Shown: positions 8,387 to 17,653 of the stretch, piece by piece | How positions within the stretch are numbered: the first letter of the stretch is position 1 | Layout: each line of letters begins with the position of its first letter | Position numbers and translations under genes: made by a program | Notes under the pieces: generated by a model | Database searches by the model: none | Told to the model about the DNA's origin: nothing | The model's input: only the letters and a program-made list of their open reading frames with translations | Source of the DNA: JABDFW01 sp035550215 | GTDB taxonomy: Bacteria > Bacteroidota > Bacteroidia > Chitinophagales > Chitinophagaceae | Assembly: GCA_035550215.1 (NCBI GenBank) | Contig: DASZPM010000009.1 | Span: forward strand, 62,001-126,000 | Direction of reading: 5' to 3' | DNA: 64,000 nucleotides

Positions 8387-8394
8387 GCCCCTGG

Positions 8395-8410
8395 GGTGAC
8401 CATACTCACC
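8395..8410. promoter_or_regulatory. CRP-like palindrome GGTGA-N6-TCACC
   Basis: Perfect 5+5 inverted repeat with the 6-bp spacer of CRP sites (TGTGA-N6-TCACA). It sits between the receiver gene (stop 8447) and the PPOX-like gene, directly upstream of the TGAC-N4-GTCA element. Confidence 0.35.
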
Positions 8411-8446
8411 GCATAATACTGTAAGCTTAATTGCCTGCTGCTTTAA

Positions 8447-8803
8447 TCAGGCAGAGATATACTTGTTAACCGCATTTAGCAAATCATCTGCTTTGAATGG
8501 CTTTGCGAGAAAACCAGCGCCTTGCACAGCTACATCATTGCGATTCGGTTCCGGTAGCTGTGCCGCAAGAAAAATAAAAGGCACCATACTGCCCATTGCA
8601 GACAATGCTATCAATTTTTTGAACCGGTCCAGTCCCGGTACATCTGTGTCACAAATAATTAAATCGGGTTTATTTTTTGAAGCCAGTGTTAGGCCTGCGT
8701 CGTAATTTTTAGCCGGCAAAACCGTAAATTGGGATAATTCAAGTAACTCAGCGGTATTTTCGCGCATATCATCATTGTCTTCTACCAGCAGAATCGTTTT
8801 CAT
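8447..8803 (-). CDS. Single-domain response regulator (CheY-like receiver)
   Basis: 118 aa, a lone receiver without an output domain. Acidic pocket EDND (residues 8-11), phospho-acceptor Asp52 in IICDTDVP, and the conserved Lys in FLAKPF are present. The start is taken at MKTILLVEDND; an upstream in-frame ATG would add 11 residues that do not belong to the fold. It closely resembles the receiver of the fusion regulator two genes upstream (both begin MK-ILL/I-ED and share RENTAELL/RDNTAELL), so it may compete for phosphate from the neighbouring kinase or act as a phosphate sink. An FNR-like box is 81 bp upstream of its start. Confidence 0.92.
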   Translation of the reverse strand: MKTILLVEDNDDMRENTAELLELSQFTVLPAKNYDAGLTLASKNKPDLIICDTDVPGLDRFKKLIALSAMGSMVPFIFLAAQLPEPNRNDVAVQGAGFLAKPFKADDLLNAVNKYISA

Positions 8804-8883
8804 ATAGTTGGTTTTGAAGAATATAACAGCTACCATGCCATAATTAAATGAGTAAAGTTCCGGTACTTAAAAGTGAGAAAGAA

Positions 8884-8895
8884 TGACAGCAGTCA
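8884..8895. promoter_or_regulatory. FNR-like half-site pair TGAC-N4-GTCA
   Basis: TGACagcaGTCA in the 130-bp gap between the histidine kinase stop and the receiver start; identical half-sites and spacing to the element at 8375-8386. Confidence 0.45.
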
Positions 8896-8933
8896 GCGAC
8901 AGTGATACCCGGCGTCATTATTGTTTAAGTACA

Positions 8934-11150
8934 TCAGCCGGTGGAAGGAGTGCCGGCCGGCAGTGTTATTGTGAATATGGTGCCTTTATTCAATTCACTT
9001 AAAAAAGTTATGTTACCACGCATCATATCCAGGTAACGCTTTACAATATGAAGCCCCATACCCGTGCCTTGTATGTTAATGGTATTATTTGCCCGGAAGA
9101 ATGTTTCAAAAAGATGCGGTTTATCTTCTTCAGGTATGCCAATGCCTTCATCCTTTATTGTTAAACGCAGCCGGTTTTTTAGTAAGCCAGAAGTAAGCCA
9201 TATTTTTTTGCCTTCATCGGAGTATTTAACCGCGTTGGACAGAATGTTAAGTAACACGTGTTTTAGTTGTTGTTTATCCAGTACCACCTGTGTTGCCCCA
9301 CCTTCGTGTACATAAACCAGTTGCTGGCCTTTTTTTGCGGTAAGTTTAATTTCCTCAACAACACTATCGCAAAACTCTGTTATGTTAAAGGCGGAAATAT
9401 TGTGACGTACTTTACCTTCTTCAATTTTTTCAAGAGAAAGGAAATCGTTAAGCATATCTGTCAGCGAACGGACGGAGCCTTTTATTCTTTCAATATGCTT
9501 ATTTACTTTTTCAGTATCGTTGGCTTCAGTATATTTCAAAATAAGGTCAGTAGAAGATAGTATTACACTTAACGGCGTTCTGAATTCATGTGAAGCGATA
9601 GATACAAATTTAGATTTTAGTTCATTCAACTCTCTTTGTTTTTCATAGGCGTGCCAAACTTCTTCTTCAGCTTTTTTTCGCTTGGTTATGTTGTATAATA
9701 CTACAAGAATTTGTTCTACACCGTCGTCACCGGATATTAACGGCACTGCATTTATAGCATAAGTATTATTATACAAGCCTATTTCAAAAACCACACTTTC
9801 ACCGTCGAATGCCCTTTTTAAATAAGGCACTGCTTCTGTATTACTTTGTTCCGAAAGACTGTCGAAGATGTGTTCGCCCAGGAGTTTGCTTTTATCTATA
9901 CCCAGCTTTTTAATTTCCTTTCCACCTGCAAAAATGTAATTCAAATTTTTGTCAAGCACCCCTATAATACCATCCGGGAAGTTATTGGCAATATCAATGA
10001 AGAGTTTTTGCTGCTGTTCCAGGGCTTCTTTAAGTTTTTGAGATGTTCTCGCTGCCAGTACCTCGGTAATATCAGAACCCAGGCCAATAAAATTCAGCAG
10101 CCTGTCATCTTTAATAACGGGAACAATATTCATGCTAATCCATACCGGCGTGCCATCTTTCCTGTAATTTTTAATAACTTCCGATACGGGCGCCCCCTCA
10201 GCGAGTTGCCTGCCAATTCGTTTAATAACCGTTTTATCAGTACCCGGGCCCTGCAGTAATGCACCGGCCTTCTTTCCCAACACTTCTTCAGTACTGTAAC
10301 CGGTTATTTTTGTAAAACTGCTGTTTACCCATTCAATTTTGCCGGAGGCATCAGTAATTATCACGGCATTGTTGGTTTCGCTCGCTACTAATGACAGTCT
10401 TTCCAATTGCAATTCGTCCTGCTTTTGCGTTGTAATATCCTGTACGGTGCCGCCTATCTTGTCAATTTTGCCGTTGCGGTATATTGGAGTCCCGCTTATA
10501 TGCACCCACTTTGTGTTTTTCTTCCCGGTAGTAAGCTGGCATTCAAAATCATACTTTGCTCCGTTTGCAATTGTATCGGCAATAGCTTTTTTTAACTTAA
10601 TCCCGTTTTCCTTTTTATAAAACTTCAATATACCTGCAAGGGTGGGGGTAAAAGTTTTGCCTACTTCGTAGATATTATACATCTCATCCGTCCAAACAAT
10701 TTTTTTTGATGCAACGTCTAATTCAAAACCTCCAAGCTTAGTGAGGCCTGCTGTTTGTTGCAACAAGTCCCTGTATTTTTGGTTTTCAGAAACGTCGAGA
10801 ATAATTTTTACAATAAATTTTTCACCGTGATTGCCGGTAACAAGACTGTTTGTAATGCGGCAGGTTATTTCTTCGCCTGTTTTACAAGCTAATTTTATTT
10901 CTTCTGATGCAGTCTTTCCATTAAGTAACAGCTGGTGCATTTGAGCTGCCTCTTTCCTGGCGGCAGGTGCTACGATTTGAAAATAGGGCTTACGTTTTAA
11001 GGTGGCCTGTGCATAGCCGAGCAGCCTGCATAAGCCATCGTTAACTTTTATAAATTTTCCGTATTGATTAACTACAGCAATGCCTACACCAGGTGATTGA
11101 AAAAGTGATTCAGTTATCCCGTCAGGGATATTGACGGCAGCTTTTTTCAT
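8934..11150 (-). CDS. Cytoplasmic multi-PAS sensor histidine kinase
   Basis: 738 aa with no membrane segment, so a soluble sensor. Four PAS domains are visible (about 12-122, 135-242, 250-365, 385-490), followed by HisKA (phospho-acceptor His521 in SIASHEFRTPLSVI) and HATPase (N-box NILSNAVKYS, G1 DEGIGIPEEDKP, G2 GTGMGLHIVKRYLD). PAS3 has the LQGP-type loop but no LOV cysteine. No haem- or Fe-S-binding motif is obvious, so the signal is unknown; PAS ligands such as flavin or haem are possible. It begins 44 bp downstream of the receiver-CRP regulator and is probably its cognate kinase. Confidence 0.93.
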   Translation of the reverse strand: MKKAAVNIPDGITESLFQSPGVGIAVVNQYGKFIKVNDGLCRLLGYAQATLKRKPYFQIVAPAARKEAAQMHQLLLNGKTASEEIKLACKTGEEITCRITNSLVTGNHGEKFIVKIILDVSENQKYRDLLQQTAGLTKLGGFELDVASKKIVWTDEMYNIYEVGKTFTPTLAGILKFYKKENGIKLKKAIADTIANGAKYDFECQLTTGKKNTKWVHISGTPIYRNGKIDKIGGTVQDITTQKQDELQLERLSLVASETNNAVIITDASGKIEWVNSSFTKITGYSTEEVLGKKAGALLQGPGTDKTVIKRIGRQLAEGAPVSEVIKNYRKDGTPVWISMNIVPVIKDDRLLNFIGLGSDITEVLAARTSQKLKEALEQQQKLFIDIANNFPDGIIGVLDKNLNYIFAGGKEIKKLGIDKSKLLGEHIFDSLSEQSNTEAVPYLKRAFDGESVVFEIGLYNNTYAINAVPLISGDDGVEQILVVLYNITKRKKAEEEVWHAYEKQRELNELKSKFVSIASHEFRTPLSVILSSTDLILKYTEANDTEKVNKHIERIKGSVRSLTDMLNDFLSLEKIEEGKVRHNISAFNITEFCDSVVEEIKLTAKKGQQLVYVHEGGATQVVLDKQQLKHVLLNILSNAVKYSDEGKKIWLTSGLLKNRLRLTIKDEGIGIPEEDKPHLFETFFRANNTINIQGTGMGLHIVKRYLDMMRGNITFLSELNKGTIFTITLPAGTPSTG

Positions 11151-11194
11151 GCAGAATTCAGAAGAATTTAATGGTTATTGATAAATTGGTACTA

Positions 11195-12238
11195 CTAAAT
11201 CTTCGCCAGCTTGTTTTCATTAACAATCGTTATAAGCCCACCTTTCAGTTCAATCAGTTTTTCATTCTTGAAATCGGTTAAAGTTCTTATCAGCGACTCT
11301 GTTGCTGTTCCGGCAAGCGCGGCAAGATTTTCCCGGCTTATGTCAATGGAGAAAACCTCTTTTTTCGCGTCGTTATATTTGTGGTAAACAGCCAGCAGCG
11401 CAATGGCCACTTTTTTACGCAGGGAATTGTAAGCGAGGCCCAGTAGCTGTTTTTCTTTTTCAGAAATGTTTTTTGCCAACAGTTGTATGAACTTCTTGCT
11501 TACTTCGGGGTTGTTATTAATCACCGCATCAAAATCTTCCTTGGGTATTATGGCCAGTTCAGCAGTTTCTATCGCCTCGGCTGTCTCTTTATAGTTGGTA
11601 TTTTCAAGCAGCGCAACATACCCTAAAAAATCTCCTTCGCTGTATAAGTCTGTTACAAGCCCTTTTCCGTCCTCGTTGGTTTTGTATGCTTTTACTTTGC
11701 CTTTTTTTAGCTGGTACAGGCAGGTAGGGCGGTTGCCCTCCATAAAAATTATTTGCTTGTTTTTGTAACGGTTAATATTGCGGCCACTGGTAAGTTGCTC
11801 TAGGATGTCTTTGACGTTTCCGTGCAGTGCAGCATCGGCAGGAGCAGAAGTCAGCTCTTCTTTTACCTGTTCCGCTTTTTTAAGGCGGCCTTCCACTGCG
11901 TTTAGTAATTCTGTTCCGCTAAAGGGTTTGGTTATGTAGTCATCTGCGCCCATTTCCATCCCTCTTCTAAAGTCCGCCCTATCCACTTTGGCTGTTAAAA
12001 AAATGAACGGGATGTTTTTTGTGGAAGCATTTTTTTGTAAGGCATGTAAAACGCCAAAGCCATCCAGTTCAGGCATTGTTATATCACAAATTACCAGGTC
12101 TGGCTTTTCCTGTAAGGCAGATAGTACGCCGGCTTTGCCGTCATTAGCTGTAAAAACTTTGTAGTTAGCCAATGCCAGCAGTTCGGCTGTATTATCCCTT
12201 ACTTCGGGGGTGTCTTCAATTATAAGTATCTTTTTCAT
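11195..12238 (-). CDS. Response regulator with CRP/FNR output: receiver + cNMP-binding fold + HTH_Crp
   Basis: 347 aa. Receiver at about 3-115 (Asp52 in VICDITMPELDGF, Lys in ITKPFSG), then a cyclic-nucleotide-binding-like beta barrel (about 145-240: IIFMEGNRPTCLYQLKKGKVKAY) and a CRP-type winged helix (about 270-345: ISRENLAALAGTATESLIRTL). The recognition helix keeps the Glu-x3-Arg pair that reads TGA half-sites in CRP and FNR. The cNMP barrel lacks the FNR cysteine cluster, so oxygen sensing would have to come through the kinase. Start chosen at MKKILIIEDT; an upstream ATG adds 13 residues absent from receivers. First gene of the kinase/receiver operon and the likely master regulator of the block. 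Confidence 0.93.
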   Translation of the reverse strand: MKKILIIEDTPEVRDNTAELLALANYKVFTANDGKAGVLSALQEKPDLVICDITMPELDGFGVLHALQKNASTKNIPFIFLTAKVDRADFRRGMEMGADDYITKPFSGTELLNAVEGRLKKAEQVKEELTSAPADAALHGNVKDILEQLTSGRNINRYKNKQIIFMEGNRPTCLYQLKKGKVKAYKTNEDGKGLVTDLYSEGDFLGYVALLENTNYKETAEAIETAELAIIPKEDFDAVINNNPEVSKKFIQLLAKNISEKEKQLLGLAYNSLRKKVAIALLAVYHKYNDAKKEVFSIDISRENLAALAGTATESLIRTLTDFKNEKLIELKGGLITIVNENKLAKI

Positions 12239-12440
12239 CAGCTTCTGTATTATTATAACATACAGGTTACAAAACACAGGGTATTGGTAACGTTGTTTTA
12301 AGCACTAATCCGAAAGAGCCGAAAAAGTATTTTTCGTTAACCAAAGATTAAAGACATTTCAGGATGAAAAGCTGACTTTACTCATACCACGGGATGATTT
12401 TTATTGCGAAACGGCAAAATTGCTTTTGAAGACTGGCAAC

Positions 12441-12478
12441 ATAAACAAACCCGCGGCACATTCCGCGGGTTTGTTTAT
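12441..12478. terminator. Strong bidirectional rho-independent terminator
   Basis: 16-bp perfect stem ATAAACAAACCCGCGG with its complement around a 6-nt loop; A/T-rich flanks give U-runs on both strands. It lies 41 bp past the stop of the FtsX-type permease and separates it from the regulator operon. Confidence 0.85.
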
Positions 12479-12519
12479 GTGATTGTAAATAATGGTGATG
12501 TTTTTATTAACCGGAAGCA

Positions 12520-14886
12520 CTACTCTGTCCTGAGGCTTTTAACCGGGTTGGCTAATGCCGCCTTAACTGCCTGGAAACTGATGGTAATAAAAGCAATAGC
12601 TATTGCAATAATGCCTGCAAGTGCAAATACTGCCCAGCCCATATTTATTTTATAGGCAAAACCCTGCAGCCACGTGTTCATAGCGTACCATGCTACCGGC
12701 GTGGCTATAACAATGGCTATTAAAACAAGTTTTACAAAGTCGGTTGCCAAAAGCCTGATTATGCCGGTAACACTGGCGCCAAGCACTTTACGAACACCAA
12801 TTTCGCGCGTGCGTACCTGGGCAGTATAGGCAGCAAGGCCGAATAACCCAAGGCAGGAAATAAATATAGCTATGCCGGCAAATACATTAAACAACAATCC
12901 GGTACGTTCTTCGCCGCGGTACATGCGATTAAATGTGTCATCAAGAAAATTATAACTGAAAGGAAAACCGGCATTGTATTTTTTCCACTGGGCTTCAGCA
13001 GCCGCTATAGCCTTGGGCGCGTCCCTGCCGGTTGTTTTAATGAATAGTTGGTACTCATTGTTTGGGTTGTAAAAGAATATTGCCGGGGCAATTTTTTCGC
13101 GCATGGAAGCAAAATGAAAATCTTTTACTACGCCTATAATTGTACCATGATTGTCCCATAACTTAAATGTTTTTCCAATGGGGTCCTTTATGCCTGTTTC
13201 GCGTATGGCCGCCTCATTTAAAATGAAATGAGAAGAGTCTGCCACAGCGCCAGTAAAATTATTACCCTGCACCAGTTGCATTTTAAAAAAGGGAATGAAA
13301 TTCTTATCAATGGCCATAGGATGCAACATTAATGTTTGGCCTGTTTGCTTGCCTACCCAATCGTTGTTGCCTGTTTCGCCGCCAATTTGTACCGGGCTGC
13401 TTGATGCGCGTGTTACCGCTAAAACACCGGGCTGTTTTAGTAATTCCGCTTTAACTGCATCAAAATGATTACCCATTTCGCCCATGCCTACGTGAATGGT
13501 ATATGATTTATCATAACCAAGTTGCCTTGAGCGTATGTAATCTAATTGCCCGCGTATAACAATAGTACCGGTAATCAATACCACCGAAAATACAAACTGG
13601 GTAACCACAAGCACCTTGCGAAAGCCTGCATCGCCACTGCTGGTGGAGAATTTGCCTCTCAATGCCTTTAACGGCTGGAAGGAGGAGAGGAGCATAGCGG
13701 GGTAAATGCTTGAGGCTATAAGCGTACCGGTAATGGTAAGCAGTATCACCATCCATAAATGGTAGTCGCCGGGGTTTATTACCAGCTCTTTTCCTGAAAT
13801 AGTATTAAATACCGGCAGTACTAAATACATAAGCGCTACCGCTATAACAGAAGCTAAAATGAAAAGGAGCGCAGTTTCAATAATAAACTGAAGGAACAAC
13901 TGCATTTTTGCCGCACCCACAATTTTACGCATACTCACTTCTTTGGCCCGAAGCATGCTGCGTGCAGTTGAGAGGTTTACATAGTTAATGCAGCCTATTG
14001 CCAAAATAAGCAGCGCAATGATGGTGAAAATGCGTACTGTTTCTATGCCGCCATCCGTGCCATCGGCGTGGTACAGGTGCATATTTTTCAATGCCTGGGG
14101 CAGGTATAGAATATCGGTATCATCTGCTTTGTTGGCGAGGTGAATGTTGCGTATTTTGGTAGCAAGTGCTGTTATATTGGTGCCCGGCTGCAGTGCCAGG
14201 TATGTCTCGTAATTAAACTGAACAAAATCATGATCCATGGTTTGGTTGCCGCTGCTGTTGGCATACCGCTGCTGCCTGAAATACTCCATGGGGAAAATCA
14301 TATCAGGCCTTATGCTGCTGTTAAGCGGAAAATCTTTCACTACGCCGCTTACCATAAAGCTAACTTTATTATCTGCCAGTATTGTTTTGCCTATGGGGTC
14401 ATCATTGCCAAAATATTTTTTGGCATAGCTTTCGGTAAGCACAACACTGTTACTATTGGGAAAGGGGTTTGTTTTATTGCCTTTGATGATGGGAAAATCA
14501 AAAAAGGTAAAAAACTGCGGGTCAGTAAAAATGGTATTGTTCTCATTAAACACCTTATCACCGTTCCTGTAAGCAGAATAAAAATAATTTTCACACAAAC
14601 GCACGTAATTTTTTACTTCGGGCAGTTGCTGTTTGGCCAGCATACCAATGGGCGCCACCGTTTCTGTCCATATTTGTGTGCTGTTGCCGGTACCCACCCT
14701 GTTTTCAAGGCGGTATATATTTTTGGCGTTGCTGTGAAAATTGTCAAAACTGTATTCATCCTGCACCCATAATAAAATAATCATGCCTATACACAGCCCG
14801 ACACTTAGGCCGGCAATGTTTATAAGGGAATAGAATTTATTTTTTGTAAGATTACGCCATGCGGTTTTGAAATAATTTTTAAACAT
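12520..14886 (-). CDS. ABC transporter permease, MacB/FtsX family (two FtsX modules)
   Basis: 788 aa inner-membrane protein. N-terminal FKNYFKTAWRNLTKNKFYSLINIAGLSVGL followed by TM1, a periplasmic MacB_PCD domain (about 45-250), an FtsX core of three TM segments (about 290-410) and a second round: TM at about 430, periplasmic domain (460-640) and a final FtsX core (670-780) with the motif RTREIGVRKVLGASVTGI. This duplicated layout is the common Bacteroidota form. No ATPase or membrane-fusion partner is adjacent, so the substrate (lipoprotein, peptide or antimicrobial) is unknown and the ATPase must be encoded elsewhere. Confidence 0.92.
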   Translation of the reverse strand: MFKNYFKTAWRNLTKNKFYSLINIAGLSVGLCIGMIILLWVQDEYSFDNFHSNAKNIYRLENRVGTGNSTQIWTETVAPIGMLAKQQLPEVKNYVRLCENYFYSAYRNGDKVFNENNTIFTDPQFFTFFDFPIIKGNKTNPFPNSNSVVLTESYAKKYFGNDDPIGKTILADNKVSFMVSGVVKDFPLNSSIRPDMIFPMEYFRQQRYANSSGNQTMDHDFVQFNYETYLALQPGTNITALATKIRNIHLANKADDTDILYLPQALKNMHLYHADGTDGGIETVRIFTIIALLILAIGCINYVNLSTARSMLRAKEVSMRKIVGAAKMQLFLQFIIETALLFILASVIAVALMYLVLPVFNTISGKELVINPGDYHLWMVILLTITGTLIASSIYPAMLLSSFQPLKALRGKFSTSSGDAGFRKVLVVTQFVFSVVLITGTIVIRGQLDYIRSRQLGYDKSYTIHVGMGEMGNHFDAVKAELLKQPGVLAVTRASSSPVQIGGETGNNDWVGKQTGQTLMLHPMAIDKNFIPFFKMQLVQGNNFTGAVADSSHFILNEAAIRETGIKDPIGKTFKLWDNHGTIIGVVKDFHFASMREKIAPAIFFYNPNNEYQLFIKTTGRDAPKAIAAAEAQWKKYNAGFPFSYNFLDDTFNRMYRGEERTGLLFNVFAGIAIFISCLGLFGLAAYTAQVRTREIGVRKVLGASVTGIIRLLATDFVKLVLIAIVIATPVAWYAMNTWLQGFAYKINMGWAVFALAGIIAIAIAFITISFQAVKAALANPVKSLRTE

Positions 14887-15088
14887 AGCTGAAGCAATTT
14901 TTAGTGAATGAATCTAAAAAAATACCATACTTATATAATGTTGATTATCAGCTTTGTGCAACATAGGAACAACAGCGCCACATGTACGCTTTTGATACAG
15001 TTGGTGTACGCAAATAAAAAAACTGTAAACTTTTAAGAGAAGAAAAGGTTACGTAATTAAGCAAAAAAACTTTTATAGGAAACTAATT

Positions 15089-15880
15089 TTATACCTGTGA
15101 ATAACTTGCCGGTACGAGAAAGATGGGGGTAATTTTTGATACCAATAACGCATCGGCATATTCAGGAACGGCGCTAATTTTTTTCCATTCGGGGTCGCTG
15201 CCAAAAGATTTCCAGTGCGCGTCATGGGCAGCCATATCATCAAACGTAACCATGTAGGTTAAATTAGGCCTGTCGCTGCCAATAATGGTTTCTCCAAAAA
15301 AAACAGGATTAAAGCCAAGGCGTTTAAAAATATCTATTTCGCCTTTATCATTAAACATTTCAATTTTCTTTTGGCCGGCGGCTTCGCTGGCGCTTTGGTA
15401 TTGTCTCAGTTCAAAGATGCGTGGTGTGCCTGCCGGCGGCTGCATGTGCGGCATGTGGGCGAACGCTTTTAAGAGCGAACTTTGAATACGTTCGTATGCA
15501 GGGTCGGCGGCCGGCGCCTGCAAATAAGCAGATGCCTTTTGCTGGTAGGCTTCGTCATTTTTAAGTGCTGTATTAACTGAGGCAACGTGCTCAATACTGT
15601 TATACGCAACCAGTACAAATATTTTTGTTTGGCCTGCAGGTTTTAATTCTGTAAAAACCCCTACGTGTTTTACGCCGAGCTTATTCAGCGCCGGTATAGC
15701 TGCATTTTTGTAATAATCTTCCACCAGTTTTTGCTGTGCATCGTTTTTTAGCATGTAAACCCTCAACTCATAGTATTCCTGCTGTATTTTTTCTGTGTTT
15801 GTGGCGGAGGCTTTTAGTGTTGCAGCCAACATTGTTGCTGAACCCATTACTGAAGTTTTTACAAATGAACGTCTTTTCAT
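15089..15880 (-). CDS. Tat-exported NIPSNAP family protein
   Basis: 263 aa. N-terminal twin-arginine signal MKRRSFVKTS followed by a hydrophobic stretch and an Ala-rich cleavage area (about residue 26). The mature part has two ferredoxin-like NIPSNAP repeats, recognisable as YYELRVYMLKN (about 36-140) and PRIFELRQYQS (about 156-255), with the typical GVKHVGVFTE and TYMVTFDDM elements. Function of bacterial NIPSNAP proteins is not established. Stands alone between the permease and an L,D-transpeptidase gene. Confidence 0.88.
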   Translation of the reverse strand: MKRRSFVKTSVMGSATMLAATLKASATNTEKIQQEYYELRVYMLKNDAQQKLVEDYYKNAAIPALNKLGVKHVGVFTELKPAGQTKIFVLVAYNSIEHVASVNTALKNDEAYQQKASAYLQAPAADPAYERIQSSLLKAFAHMPHMQPPAGTPRIFELRQYQSASEAAGQKKIEMFNDKGEIDIFKRLGFNPVFFGETIIGSDRPNLTYMVTFDDMAAHDAHWKSFGSDPEWKKISAVPEYADALLVSKITPIFLVPASYSQV

Positions 15881-15928
15881 ACCGGCTTGTTAAGGTATGC
15901 GAAGATAAGCACCTGCACTACACGCTGT

Positions 15929-17536
15929 TTACGGGTTGGTAAACATTTTTTCAGCAGCAGACGCATCATGGCCATAAATATCTTCCCTGAAATTAAGCCT
16001 GCCGCTTTCATCTACCCAGGCTGTATAATAAGTAATTATTACAGGCACCGCATCTTTAAGCGTTACATATTTTTCCTTGCCGCTGTTCATCGCTTCGGTT
16101 ATTTTATCGGGTGTCCATTTTTCGTTGTCATTTAACAGGTACTCGGCCATTTTAACAGGGTCTGCAAGCCTTATACAACCGTGGCTGTAAGCCCTTTTAT
16201 CCCTGTTGAATAATTCTTTTGCCGGTGTATCATGAAAATAGATGTTGTATGAATTATGAAAGAGAAACTTGACCCTGCCAAGCGCATTTTTTGGGCCGGG
16301 CAACTGGCGCACTATTGGTAAGCCATTGGATTCTCCCGTTATCTCCATATTCTCCCGTTCCAGGTAGTTTTTATCTTCATCCATTTTTGGCACTATCTCT
16401 TTTTTTACTATGCTGGGCGGTATATTCCAGTAAGGGCTGAACACTATTTCAGTAAGGTTGCCCGTAAAAACTACCGTACCCGCACCCTGCTTGCCAACAA
16501 CCACATCCATATTAAATGCTTTTTGCCTGTTTTCATACACATGCAGTTCGTATTCCGGAATATTGGTAACTATAAGCCTGCCTGAAGGGTATTCGGGCAT
16601 CCACCGCATCCTGGTTAAGTTAATTAATATTTGCTCCACTCTTTTTTCGGCAGGAATATTCATTATACTTACCAGTGAGTCTGTTACTATTCCGTCTGGT
16701 GTGTACCCTGTACTTAGCTGGAAGCTTTTTACGGCAGAATCCAGCAGGTTATCAAATACAGCGCTTGTATCCTTGCCCTGTAACTCCCCGGTAAGCAGAA
16801 GGCGCTTTTTTATGGCAACTACTTCGGGCGCATGCATGCCTTGCTTTAATTTTTTACGTATGTACGGTATTGTTTGCCAGCCGCCGTTTTTTGCAATGTT
16901 ATAGTAGGTATTCAATTTTGTTTTTAGCAGGTTAAATGCCCGCCGGGCATCTTCATTTTGTGTTCCATCAGTACCATGCAGTATTTTATTAGCAAGCTGC
17001 ATAACCTCTTCTTTTTTTGCAGGAACGTACTTCATTAATTCCCCGGCATCTGTTTCCTTGCCGTTACCGGTCATATATTTCATAAATGCTTCAGTAAGCA
17101 TTAATTCGGTACGTATTATATGCTCGTCTCCCTGGCTTATGTTCATTGATTCCTGCTCTGTAATGTCTGGCATGCGTTTATTGAGCGCTTTAAGAAAAAA
17201 GCTGCTGTCTTTTAATGATGAAACAGAGTAGGTGTACAAATTCCAAAATTCTCTTCCCTGCTCTGTTATGCCATCCGGGGCAAACCAGGCAAATTCAAAG
17301 TTCCTGTCGTAATAAAAGGCCCGCAAAAGATTTGCAATTGTATCGTTCAGTGTATCTTTTATTATAAAATTGTCCAGGGCATTACTATCTAAAAAAAGGC
17401 TGTTGCAGGCATTTGCCCGGGTGATGGATGTATCGGCTTTAAACGCTCTTGCTTTGCCGTCGTACCGGTTGCGGTTATTATTGCAGGCAAACAGGATTGT
17501 ACAAAAGGTTACGCTGATTAAAAATATTTTGTTCAT
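15929..17536 (-). CDS. L,D-transpeptidase lipoprotein (YcbB/LdtD-like, YkuD domain)
   Basis: 535 aa from the chosen start MNKIFLISVT, whose signal ends at a lipobox LFAC (Cys18); an upstream ATG would add 25 residues with no signal character. The central region is Ldt scaffold, followed by a peptidoglycan-binding segment (AVKSFQLSTGYTPDGIVTDSLV) and a YkuD catalytic domain with the active-site SHGCIRLADP. The enzyme forms 3-3 crosslinks in peptidoglycan or attaches proteins to it, in the periplasm. The layout matches the long YcbB class rather than short ErfK/YbiS enzymes. Confidence 0.9.
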   Translation of the reverse strand: MNKIFLISVTFCTILFACNNNRNRYDGKARAFKADTSITRANACNSLFLDSNALDNFIIKDTLNDTIANLLRAFYYDRNFEFAWFAPDGITEQGREFWNLYTYSVSSLKDSSFFLKALNKRMPDITEQESMNISQGDEHIIRTELMLTEAFMKYMTGNGKETDAGELMKYVPAKKEEVMQLANKILHGTDGTQNEDARRAFNLLKTKLNTYYNIAKNGGWQTIPYIRKKLKQGMHAPEVVAIKKRLLLTGELQGKDTSAVFDNLLDSAVKSFQLSTGYTPDGIVTDSLVSIMNIPAEKRVEQILINLTRMRWMPEYPSGRLIVTNIPEYELHVYENRQKAFNMDVVVGKQGAGTVVFTGNLTEIVFSPYWNIPPSIVKKEIVPKMDEDKNYLERENMEITGESNGLPIVRQLPGPKNALGRVKFLFHNSYNIYFHDTPAKELFNRDKRAYSHGCIRLADPVKMAEYLLNDNEKWTPDKITEAMNSGKEKYVTLKDAVPVIITYYTAWVDESGRLNFREDIYGHDASAAEKMFTNP

Positions 17537-17653
17537 GCCGGTAATAAATGCAAAGCACATGCCTTGTACTTTATAGGCATTCTGTTTGAGAAACGGGAAT
17601 GAATAGTGCACGGTTTTGGGTTAAAAATTCTACACAACAAATGTGTTTATGCC

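Noticed and set aside
10249..10290. PAS3 of the histidine kinase as a LOV photosensor
   Set aside because: The loop (GKKAGALLQGPGTD) is the common LQGP-type PAS form and has no photoactive cysteine.
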